Both the position numbers and the translations under genes were made by a program. A stretch of 6,040 bases of DNA from JBBKWH01 sp037968855 (GTDB taxonomy: Bacteria > Pseudomonadota > Gammaproteobacteria > Pseudomonadales > Moraxellaceae), in NCBI GenBank assembly GCA_037968855.1, contig JBBKWH010000036.1:1-6040 (forward strand). Reading direction: 5' to 3'. Positions 1-5,468 of this stretch are shown here, piece by piece (the stretch's first letter is position 1; each line of letters starts with the position of its first letter). Below the pieces are notes generated by a model, which saw only the letters and a program-made list of their open reading frames with translations, did no database searches and was not told where the DNA came from.

Positions 1-1
1 T

Positions 2-77
<76 letters not shown>

Positions 78-113
78 AAGTTTGTTGATAGATACGGTTA
101 GTTCCAAGGTTTT

Positions 114-189
114 GACCCCATCGTCTAGAGGCCTAGGACATCACCCTTTCACGGTGAGTACCGGGGTTCGAATCCCCGTGGGGACGCCA
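114..189 (+). tRNA. tRNA-Glu (anticodon UUC)
   Basis: This is a 76-nt tRNA with encoded CCA. The anticodon stem TCACC/GGTGA closes the loop CTTTCAC, giving anticodon TTC at 148-150, which reads GAA and GAG. The T stem CGGGG/CCCCG is perfect. The variable loop has only four bases, so position 47 is missing, as expected for bacterial tRNA-Glu. The acceptor strands are GACCCCA (114-120) and TGGGGAC (179-185). These pair except at position 2, where A2 faces A71 (115 and 184). Bacterial tRNA-Glu normally has U2:A71. It is the second tRNA of the cluster and is followed at once by a terminator. Confidence 0.96.
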
Positions 190-200
190 AGATTCCGACA

Positions 201-231
201 GAAAAAACCCGCGCATGTCGCGGGTTTTTTC
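201..231 (+). terminator. Intrinsic terminator of the tRNA cluster
   Basis: A GC-rich stem CCCGCG (208-213) pairs with CGCGGG (219-224) around the five-base loop CATGT. Six A residues before it pair with six T residues after it, so the stem can reach 13 bp, and the T run (225-230) serves as the U-tract. The symmetry means it could also stop transcription arriving on the minus strand. It lies 12 nt after tRNA-Glu. Confidence 0.93.
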
Positions 232-348
232 TTGCCTTTATGGTTATGATCACCTCATGTCTAGGCCGTGATCGCTCGAACAATAGTTATCCGAATTCAC
301 CATACTGAGTCTGAGTCAAAATAGTTCCACGATCATGTTTTACATTTT

Positions 349-353
349 GAGGA
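349..353 (+). promoter_or_regulatory. Ribosome binding site selecting the ATG at 362
   Basis: The sequence GAGGA lies 8 nt before the ATG at 362, which is ideal spacing. The in-frame ATG at 335 has no comparable site and would place extra residues before a normal lipoprotein signal peptide. The site therefore argues for the later start. Confidence 0.75.
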
Positions 354-361
354 TCATACCA

Positions 362-1468
362 ATGAAATATTTTACGCTTGCCTTCATCACCTGTACTAGC
401 TTGCTGAGTGGTTGCAACCTCATGCAATCAGAACAAGCCAATTGCGATAGTCCCGAGAGCAAACAGCTCGCTCAACAAGTGCTCAGTGACACCCTCAACC
501 AAACCAGTCTCGTCACATTAAAACAATGGATTGAAACTGGAGAAAATCCGATTGACGTGTCCAAACTACGGGCAACAGTAGACCAAATTCAATTTGATCT
601 GAGTGATGTACGCACCACTCGCAGCGACCCACAAAGTAGCAAAAAATTTTGTACTGCGGTCATGTCGGCAAAAATTCCGGCCAATCTGATCAATGATGCC
701 AACACCACACGTACCCTGCAAAATCAGCCAAAAATCGCCGATGTCGCGGTGTTAAACGATCTCAAACTAGAAAGCTCGACCCTCAGTCACGATTTAGAAT
801 ACTCGGTACAGCCCACTGATGATGGCAAAAAACTGTATGTTGAGATTCAAAACAATGAGCTTTCTATTCAATTTATTAGCAGCTTGCTGATGGATGCCTT
901 ACAAAAAAATGCGTTGCAAGCTCAACATGCCGAGATACAGCAGCAACAGATGCAAGAACAACAATACGAAGCAGAACAACAGGCTGCTGAAGACGCACAA
1001 AACCAACAAGCCGCATTTCAACAACAAGCTGATCGACAGGCTTATCAGCAACTACAAGTTAGCGAAGCGCAAACTCAGCTTGATCAAGCCAATCAAAAAC
1101 TCAATCTGATTTGGAATAGCACCAGCAAAGCCATTCGCAATGATCTACTTGCCGAACAACGCGTCTGGCTGAAAAAACGTGAGCTTGAATGCCGACTCAA
1201 CAGCACAGATGCCGCCCCTGAACAACAAGAGCTGGTGCGTATTCGCTGCGAGACTGGCACCACACTGCAACGTGCAAGCGCCCTTAAATCATTGATCGAC
1301 AGTGCCGAAGCACAAGCGCCGCAACAAACTCGGGCGTCTGTGCCTAGTCAGTCACCAAGCACAAGCCGATCATCTGTAGACGATATCACCCAACAAGTCG
1401 CAGACGAAAACGCCCGCAAAATGGCCCAAAATATTCAAATATTGCAACGCCAACTGAGCCAGCACTAA
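362..1468 (+). CDS. Lipoprotein with C-terminal LprI/DUF1311-like domain
   Basis: This 368-residue protein starts at the ATG with a GAGGA site. Residues 1-17 are a lipoprotein signal peptide ending in the lipobox LSGC, with Cys18 the predicted lipidated residue. Asn, not Asp, follows it, so outer-membrane sorting is plausible by the E. coli rule. Residues about 24-165 form a globular region with cysteines at 28 and 97 and a segment YSVQPTDDGKKLYVEI; I do not recognise a named family. Residues about 180-245 are a Gln-rich helical stretch. Residues about 247-312 carry AEQ..W...RE.EC (Trp269, Arg273, Cys277) followed by Cys296 in a CETGTT segment. That matches the DUF1311 pattern of LprI, a periplasmic lysozyme inhibitor, in which two cysteines are likely to form a disulfide. 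A Ser/Gln-rich tail follows. The inhibitor role is inferred from family resemblance only. The next gene downstream encodes a protein with the same C-terminal module. Confidence 0.85.
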   Translation: MKYFTLAFITCTSLLSGCNLMQSEQANCDSPESKQLAQQVLSDTLNQTSLVTLKQWIETGENPIDVSKLRATVDQIQFDLSDVRTTRSDPQSSKKFCTAVMSAKIPANLINDANTTRTLQNQPKIADVAVLNDLKLESSTLSHDLEYSVQPTDDGKKLYVEIQNNELSIQFISSLLMDALQKNALQAQHAEIQQQQMQEQQYEAEQQAAEDAQNQQAAFQQQADRQAYQQLQVSEAQTQLDQANQKLNLIWNSTSKAIRNDLLAEQRVWLKKRELECRLNSTDAAPEQQELVRIRCETGTTLQRASALKSLIDSAEAQAPQQTRASVPSQSPSTSRSSVDDITQQVADENARKMAQNIQILQRQLSQH

Positions 1469-1496
1469 CGCATTCATAGGCATGGTGTTGTTGACT

Positions 1497-1531
1497 AAGA
1501 TCAGCCCACGCTGCGGGGCTATCTTTTTTTT
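1497..1531 (+). terminator. Intrinsic terminator after the first lipoprotein gene
   Basis: The arms AAGAT-C-AGCCC (1497-1507) and GGGCT-ATCTT (1516-1525) pair over 10 bp with one bulged C, around an 8-nt loop. The T run from 1524 to 1531 follows. It lies 28 nt past the stop codon and should end the first lipoprotein transcript, so the second lipoprotein gene probably has its own promoter between 1532 and 1628. I could not find a convincing -35/-10 pair there. Confidence 0.85.
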
Positions 1532-1628
1532 CTGCACGATTCCACCTATGGCGTACCAATCACCGCTTGTATCACCACTAGCGACTCTTGTAGCGTGACT
1601 TGATCTTTTAGGCTTTGGATGACGGATC

Positions 1629-2675
1629 ATGCAGCATCAACACACGGCTTCTTCGGGTTATCACACCCTGTTGATTATTCCCCTATTGAGCAGTCTATTG
1701 CTACTTGGTTGCGGTGCGCCAGAGCAATCAAGTCCTAACTCATCGGCCAATAACAGTAACAACAGCATCGATCCTGCATTAGAAGCCGCACAACGACAAA
1801 ACCAACAACAAGCACAAGCCCTTGCTGATGCACAAGCGGCTGCCGTATCTGCACAACAAGATGCCGCTGCCGCCAAAGCCGAGCTAGAGGCACGTCTACA
1901 AGCCGAACAACAGGCCAAAACCATCGCCGAAGAACAAGCACGCGCAAATGCCCTCGCCAAAGCAGAACAGCAAAAAGCGATTGAAGCCGCCAAGGCTACC
2001 GAACTCAAAAAATCTGCCGAAGCCAAAGTCAAAGCAGACCTTGCCGCCCAAGCCAAACTAGAGGCGGACATCCGCAAAAAAGTCGAAGCCGAAGTGGCTG
2101 CCAAGAAAAAAACCGAGCAGCAAGTGGCCGAACAAAAAGCCGCCGCACAAGCCAAGCTAGATGCGGCAAACAAAACCAAAGCCGACCTAGATGCCAAGCT
2201 CAAAACAGAGGCCAAAGCTAAAGCCGAACAGGACGCCAAGCTCAAAGCTGAGGCTCAGGCCAAAGCCGAGTTAGATGCACAAGCCGCGACCAAAACAGCA
2301 GCAGCGGCAGCCACAACAGCCGCCAAAAATCGCCTCAGTTTGGCCGAAAAAAATATAAGCACCTTGTTGGCAGCAACCACACCCGCCATGCGCACCGCGT
2401 TAGATGCCGAACAATCTCTGTGGAAGCAACAACGCGAGGCAGAGTGCAAAGCACGTTACAGCCAAGCCAAAAAGCAAACACCGCTGGACGCCACCACTAT
2501 CTTGGCCAGCTGCCGTGCCGAACTCACAGAACAACGTACTGCCGCCTTACAAGCACGCATTGATCAAGCCAATAGTGTTGGCCAAACTGTACCCGTCACC
2601 ACGGGCAACCCCACCATTGATTTGATTCAACAAGGCTTGCAACTGCTACAGCAAGTACAACAAAGCCGCCAATAG
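1629..2675 (+). CDS. Alanine/lysine-rich coiled-coil lipoprotein with LprI/DUF1311-like domain
   Basis: This 348-residue protein has a signal peptide with hydrophobic core 13-26 and lipobox LLGC (Cys28). The N-region before the core is unusually long and His-rich rather than Lys/Arg-rich. The ATG at 1629 is the only plausible start and has a modest GGA 9 nt upstream. A Ser/Asn linker (about 33-47) leads into a long Ala/Lys/Glu/Gln-rich helical stalk (about 49-234). The stalk resembles TolA domain II in composition and contains a 14-residue tandem repeat at about 184-219. Residues about 235-311 form the terminal module: AEQ..W...REAEC (Trp265, Arg269, Cys273) and Cys295 in the segment ASCRAEL. 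This is the same pattern as in the preceding gene and in LprI/DUF1311 proteins. A Gln-rich amphipathic tail ends the protein. Expected place: lipid-anchored and facing the periplasm. TolA itself is unlikely because there is no TolA C-terminal domain and a lipobox replaces the membrane helix. Confidence 0.85.
   Translation: MQHQHTASSGYHTLLIIPLLSSLLLLGCGAPEQSSPNSSANNSNNSIDPALEAAQRQNQQQAQALADAQAAAVSAQQDAAAAKAELEARLQAEQQAKTIAEEQARANALAKAEQQKAIEAAKATELKKSAEAKVKADLAAQAKLEADIRKKVEAEVAAKKKTEQQVAEQKAAAQAKLDAANKTKADLDAKLKTEAKAKAEQDAKLKAEAQAKAELDAQAATKTAAAAATTAAKNRLSLAEKNISTLLAATTPAMRTALDAEQSLWKQQREAECKARYSQAKKQTPLDATTILASCRAELTEQRTAALQARIDQANSVGQTVPVTTGNPTIDLIQQGLQLLQQVQQSRQ
2178..2285 (+). repeat. 42-bp in-frame tandem repeat in the lipoprotein stalk
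   Basis: Two full 42-bp units (2178-2219 and 2220-2261) and a 24-bp partial third (2262-2285) follow each other directly. Each begins AAAGCCGA and encodes the 14-residue pattern KA[DE]xDAKLKxEAxA. Fourteen residues is two heptads, so copy changes would keep the register of a helical stalk. The units differ at scattered bases, so the duplication is not very recent. Confidence 0.8.
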
Positions 2676-2687
2676 GCAGCTTTGTTT
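2659..2687 (+). terminator. Probable hairpin terminator overlapping the lipoprotein stop codon
   Basis: The left arm 2659-2670 and right arm 2675-2686 pair over 11 bp with one internal C·A mismatch, closed by the four-base loop AATA. The TAG stop (2673-2675) lies in the loop and top pair, so the last coding codons form the left arm. The U-tract is short and broken (TTTGTTT). The gene on the other strand ends only 20 nt further on, so the hairpin may serve both directions. Confidence 0.5.
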
Positions 2688-2706
2688 CGCACAGTATCTG
2701 GGCAGC

Positions 2707-2973
2707 TTATTCGAACGGATTATCCACCGTTTCAACGTTGGGTGATGCAATCTGTTCCGGCAGGTCTTCCGACGATAACTGCTGCACAATTGCATCAAGC
2801 AAGGCTTTAAGCTGCTGGGCATGCGCCAAGCCTTGCTGATCGCGAGTCAAATCAATATTGCCGTATAGCGCAATCTGATCCAAATTGTTTTCGAGGGTCA
2901 TACCACCCACTTGAACACTGATGGCATCATCTGCATACGGCACAAAAGCCGCCATTTCATTGTTTTGGGTCAT
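2707..2973 (-). CDS. Small acidic protein encoded downstream of the nuclease, unknown function
   Basis: This 88-residue protein has no signal peptide or membrane segment, so it is expected in the cytoplasm. It is strongly acidic: 14 Asp/Glu against one Lys and one Arg. A probable beta-rich first half (residues about 8-42, including VPYADDAISVQVGGMTLEN and IALYGNIDL) is followed by an amphipathic helix (about 43-66, RDQQGLAHAQQLKALLDAIV) and a Pro/Glu-rich tail ending DNPFE. A good AGGAG site (2982-2986) lies 8 nt before the ATG. The gene starts 44 nt after the stop of the nuclease gene with no terminator between, so the two are probably co-transcribed. The coding-like composition and clear binding site make it a real gene. 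I recognise no named domain. A nuclease-inhibitor role is a guess from position and acidity only. Confidence 0.8.
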   Translation of the reverse strand: MTQNNEMAAFVPYADDAISVQVGGMTLENNLDQIALYGNIDLTRDQQGLAHAQQLKALLDAIVQQLSSEDLPEQIASPNVETVDNPFE

Positions 2974-3017
2974 AAGACGAACTCCTGTTTACAGCTCTTG
3001 TGGGGATCTGGCGCGAT

Positions 3018-3917
3018 TTATTTGCCCAGCATATCCAAAATCATTTTCAGCAATGTATTAAAGTCGAACGACGGTGTAGATGATGGTGTGCCGGTCTGGG
3101 TTTGTTGACGCATTTCATCCGCACTTAATGGCTTGCCGAGCGTATTTTTTTGCACTTTACTGCTGGTGATTGGTAGGTTAATTCGTGTCTGACGCACTGG
3201 GTTAGACAGACTCGGAAAAAAATTAATGCCGACTTTTGCCTCAAGATCGGCCAGCGAGATCACCTGTACCTGACCTGATTCATCATTTGGCGCCCAATAG
3301 GCACTCACCGCCTGACGCTTGGGAAAGTACACCACTTTGTAGGTGTCACTGGGCACCAAGACTCGCTTGGCTTTGCGTAATTTTTGTCCCAAAAAGGCTG
3401 GCCCTGTAATCACATAGGCTTCGCCTTCTTGCGCCACCAATAATCGAACAGCTTGCTCCAGACTCGACCAGACCTGACGATTGTTGGTTGGGCTTTGCGG
3501 CATCATATTGGCCAACGAAAAACTATCGGCTTGCTGTGCGCGTGTGGCCATATCGCCATTCGGTGCCAGATGCCCACGATCATAACCAGAGCCACGATAG
3601 TCATTTAAGCTGGCACGTTCGCTGGCAGGTAGCTGATCTTCTTCATGAAAACTATCAATACGATCAATTTTTTTGGCTGCCGTGACCCGTTGTTTGGTCA
3701 GATATTCGGCGGCCCATAATGGCGTGCGCGTCACACCAGAGTGCATCACCGCAAAGCCGTTAAAGCATAAAGGCCGTGTTTTTTTTGCTAAGGCGGCATT
3801 ACTGATAGTCGGTACATCACCCTGCCAATATTGATCACGACAATCTAAGGCCCACGTCAATTGACCCAGTGTCAGCAGCAGCACTGCCAGCCAGCCTCGC
3901 AATATAAACACCCACAT
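3018..3917 (-). CDS. Exported DNA/RNA non-specific endonuclease (DRGH family)
   Basis: This 299-residue protein starts at the ATG at 3917; the TTG at 3923 is also in frame but lacks a spaced binding site. Residues 1-23 form a Sec signal peptide with a hydrophobic core and likely cleavage after TWA, leaving a mature protein beginning LDC. The family signature DRGH is at 113-116 in the segment YDRGHLAPNGDM; His116 would be the general base. Asn146 and Glu154 in NNRQVWSSLE match the spacing of the metal-binding Asn119 and Glu127 of Serratia nuclease. Cys26 and Cys51 could form a disulfide. The family cuts single- and double-stranded DNA and RNA using Mg2+ and yields 5'-phosphate ends. The core spans about 45-250. 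The last 50 residues, including a Ser/Thr/Gln-rich linker and an amphipathic end, lie outside it. The product should be periplasmic or secreted, for nucleic-acid scavenging or clearing extracellular DNA. Confidence 0.93.
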   Translation of the reverse strand: MWVFILRGWLAVLLLTLGQLTWALDCRDQYWQGDVPTISNAALAKKTRPLCFNGFAVMHSGVTRTPLWAAEYLTKQRVTAAKKIDRIDSFHEEDQLPASERASLNDYRGSGYDRGHLAPNGDMATRAQQADSFSLANMMPQSPTNNRQVWSSLEQAVRLLVAQEGEAYVITGPAFLGQKLRKAKRVLVPSDTYKVVYFPKRQAVSAYWAPNDESGQVQVISLADLEAKVGINFFPSLSNPVRQTRINLPITSSKVQKNTLGKPLSADEMRQQTQTGTPSSTPSFDFNTLLKMILDMLGK

Positions 3918-3923
3918 AATCAA

Positions 3924-3926
3924 TCC
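3924..3926 (-). promoter_or_regulatory. GGA ribosome binding core deciding the nuclease start
   Basis: On the minus strand GGA lies 6 nt before the ATG at 3917 but directly touches the in-frame TTG at 3923. The spacing supports the ATG, giving a protein two residues shorter than the longest possible reading. Confidence 0.6.
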
Positions 3927-3937
3927 AGCTGAAAAAA

Positions 3938-3964
3938 ATCATACCGATCCTATCATGATGTCAT
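3938..3964 (-). promoter_or_regulatory. Candidate sigma-70 promoter of the nuclease operon
   Basis: On the minus strand, ATGACA (3964-3959; five of six matches to TTGACA) is followed after 15 bp by TATGAT (3943-3938; five of six matches to TATAAT). A transcript would begin near 3930, only about 13 nt before the start codon but including its GGA site. The 15-bp spacer is shorter than the preferred 17, which lowers confidence. Confidence 0.4.
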
Positions 3965-3978
3965 GGGTGTAATCCTGC

Positions 3979-4004
3979 TTGCACGATAGCAGATGACCGT
4001 GCAA
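3979..4004. repeat. Perfect 7-bp inverted repeat TTGCACG/CGTGCAA
   Basis: The arms 3979-3985 and 3998-4004 are exact reverse complements with a 12-nt spacer. The arm centres are 19 bp apart, close to two helical turns, as seen for some dimeric regulators. It lies upstream of both divergent genes. No T run follows on the plus strand, so it is not a terminator in that direction. It may be an operator, but no matching regulator is visible. Confidence 0.4.
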
Positions 4005-4166
4005 AAAATCGGGCTTTGGCTGGATTTTATTCATCATCGGCAGAGATAATGCAGCCACAACACGTAATGACGACGATGTCATCTGCCACATGCGAGACTT
4101 GAATGATCTCGTGGCAACTGACCCAATCGGCGGCATGCAAACCCACCATGTTTCAAACAATCAGAT

Positions 4167-4171
4167 GGAAG
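4167..4171 (+). promoter_or_regulatory. Ribosome binding site of the antiporter gene
   Basis: GGAAG ends 7 nt before the ATG at 4179. This supports that start, which also places the first membrane helix at the very N-terminus as usual for the family. Confidence 0.7.
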
Positions 4172-4178
4172 TATATAA

Positions 4179-5405
4179 ATGTTTGATATTGCAGTGGTAT
4201 TTTTGGTGCTAACCGCAGTAATGGCCTATATCAATAAGCGCTTTGTCGGCTTGCCCACCACCATTGGGGTAATGGTGATCGCGCTGGTGCTGTCGTTGAT
4301 TTTGGTCGGCCTAGAAAAGCTTGGCATCACCGCACTACACGAATACGAAAAAAACCTGCTGGCCGAAGTGGATTTTTCTGAAGTGCTGATGCAGGGCATG
4401 TTGTCGTTATTGCTATTTGCAGGTGCCTTGCATGTCGATCTCAATGACCTAAAAGCCTTTAAGTGGCAAGTGGGTCTGCTGGCCTTTTTTGGCACGCTCA
4501 TTTCAACCGTGGTGGTCGGCACATTGATGTGGCTGGTATTGCCTTGGTTTGGCTTGCCGCTGTCGTTTTTGTATTGCCTGATTTTTGGGGTGTTGATCTC
4601 ACCAACCGATCCAATTGCGGTGATGGGTATTTTAAAATCAGCCAATGCACCACGTAGTGTCGAAACCGTTATTGCAGGCGAGTCGTTGTTTAACGATGGT
4701 GTCGGTGTAGTGCTATTTGTGCTATTGACCAGTGCCTTGGCCAGTAACCACATGCCATCGGTCGGCGAAGGCATGCTGTTGTTTGCCGAAGAAGCAGGCG
4801 GCGGTGTGTTGTTTGGTTTGCTGCTAGGTGCGGTCGTGTTTTATATGCTCAAAAGTATCGACAGCTATCAAGAAGAGGTATTAATCACCTTGGCTGCGGT
4901 ACTCGGTGGCTATGCCCTCGCCTCTCATTTACATGTGTCTGGCCCATTGGCCATGGTGGTGGCAGGCTTGATGATTGGCAATCATGGCCGCGCGTTGGCC
5001 ATGTCTGATCAGACGCGTCATCATGTCGATTTGTTCTGGGAGTTGCTTGATGAAATTCTCAACGCGGTGTTGTTTGTGCTGATTGGTCTAGAACTGATTT
5101 TGATCGCCTTCTCGGTCAATATTATGTTGGCCTCGTTGCTGGCGATTGTGATTACCTTGTTTGCACGTTTGCTAACGGTCGGCTTGCCTACAGGTCTATT
5201 CCATCGTCAATTCAAAGTACCACCTCAAGCATGGCAAGTGTTGACATGGGGCGGTCTACGCGGTGGTATTTCGGTGGCGCTGGCCTTGTCATTGCCCGCA
5301 GGCCCAGAGCGTCAACTGATCTTGGCCTTTACCTATGCCATTGTGGTGTTCTCAATCTTGGTACAAGGTTTAAGCATTGGCAAAGTGGCCAAACGGGCTT
5401 GTTAA
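4179..5405 (+). CDS. CPA1-family Na+/H+ (cation/proton) antiporter
   Basis: This 408-residue inner-membrane protein has about 12-13 hydrophobic helices. Family motifs are present in order: SPTDPIAV with Thr143-Asp144-Pro145, then GESLFNDGVGVV with Glu168 and the Asn172-Asp173 pair, and late in the protein GGLRGGISVALALSLP with Arg361. In NhaP-type transporters the ND pair is the ion-binding site and marks electroneutral one-for-one exchange. The expected role is removal of Na+ (or K+/Li+) in exchange for H+, for pH and salt homeostasis. The protein stops about eight residues after the last helix, at GKVAKRAC. It therefore lacks the long cytoplasmic C-terminal regulatory domain of larger members such as E. 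coli YjcE. All core motifs are intact, so I read this as a short natural form and not a truncation. Specificity cannot be read from sequence. A K+ transporter gene converges on it. Confidence 0.92.
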   Translation: MFDIAVVFLVLTAVMAYINKRFVGLPTTIGVMVIALVLSLILVGLEKLGITALHEYEKNLLAEVDFSEVLMQGMLSLLLFAGALHVDLNDLKAFKWQVGLLAFFGTLISTVVVGTLMWLVLPWFGLPLSFLYCLIFGVLISPTDPIAVMGILKSANAPRSVETVIAGESLFNDGVGVVLFVLLTSALASNHMPSVGEGMLLFAEEAGGGVLFGLLLGAVVFYMLKSIDSYQEEVLITLAAVLGGYALASHLHVSGPLAMVVAGLMIGNHGRALAMSDQTRHHVDLFWELLDEILNAVLFVLIGLELILIAFSVNIMLASLLAIVITLFARLLTVGLPTGLFHRQFKVPPQAWQVLTWGGLRGGISVALALSLPAGPERQLILAFTYAIVVFSILVQGLSIGKVAKRAC

Positions 5406-5423
5406 GTCATTCTCTTGCTCATC

Positions 5424-5454
5424 AAAAACGCAGCCCTTAAGCTGCGTTTTTTTC
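5424..5454. terminator. Bidirectional intrinsic terminator between antiporter and kup
   Basis: The arms 5424-5434 (AAAAACGCAGC) and 5441-5451 (GCTGCGTTTTT) pair perfectly over 11 bp around the loop CCTTAA. The T run reaches 5453 on the plus strand, and the A run on the left gives a U-tract on the minus strand. It lies 18 nt after the antiporter stop and 15 nt beyond the kup stop, so it can end both convergent transcripts. Confidence 0.93.
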
Positions 5455-5468
5455 ATGCAACCACTCCA

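Larger units (their letters stand above)
3918..4178. other. Divergent intergenic region between nuclease and antiporter genes
   Basis: This 261-bp stretch separates two divergent genes. Apart from the candidate nuclease promoter and the inverted repeat at 3979-4004, it holds a second, separated inverted pair: GCAGATGAC (3989-3997) and its reverse complement (4078-4086). A GATAAT (4045-4050) could be a -10 box for the antiporter, but its upstream partner is poor. A minus-strand frame (4160-3939) and a plus-strand frame (3997-4212) are open without ribosome binding sites or recognisable products, and I do not call them genes. Confidence 0.6.

Noticed and set aside
335..361. Earlier ATG at 335 for the first lipoprotein
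   Set aside because: It lacks a spaced ribosome binding site and adds nine residues before an otherwise typical lipoprotein signal peptide.
232..361. Promoter for the first lipoprotein gene
   Set aside because: TATGAT at 245-250 and TACATT at 341-346 resemble -10 boxes, but neither has an acceptable -35 at 16-18 bp. A promoter must exist here, but I cannot place it.
894..1109. Plus-strand 71-codon frame inside the first lipoprotein gene
   Set aside because: It is a frame-shifted reading of the Gln-rich stalk, giving an Asn/Lys-rich string; an artefact of CAA-rich codons.
1370..1630. Minus-strand open frame across the gap between the two lipoprotein genes
   Set aside because: It overlaps the end of a solid gene and runs through a clear terminator, with no recognisable product.
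1661..2245. Long minus-strand open frame (194 codons) opposite the second lipoprotein
   Set aside because: It is the antisense of an Ala/Lys/Gln-rich low-complexity gene, whose codon bias keeps the opposite frame free of stops. The translation is a Ser/Ala/Cys-rich string with no domain, and there is no ribosome binding site.
1629..2675. TolA identity for the second lipoprotein
   Set aside because: Only the Ala/Lys-rich helical composition resembles TolA. The lipobox and LprI-like C-terminus do not fit, and no tol-pal genes are adjacent.
3939..4160. Minus-strand 73-codon frame upstream of the nuclease
   Set aside because: No ribosome binding site and no domain; it covers the candidate nuclease promoter.
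4226..4774. Minus-strand 182-codon frame opposite the antiporter
   Set aside because: Shadow of a well-supported membrane protein gene; the translation is Ser/Thr-rich without known motifs.
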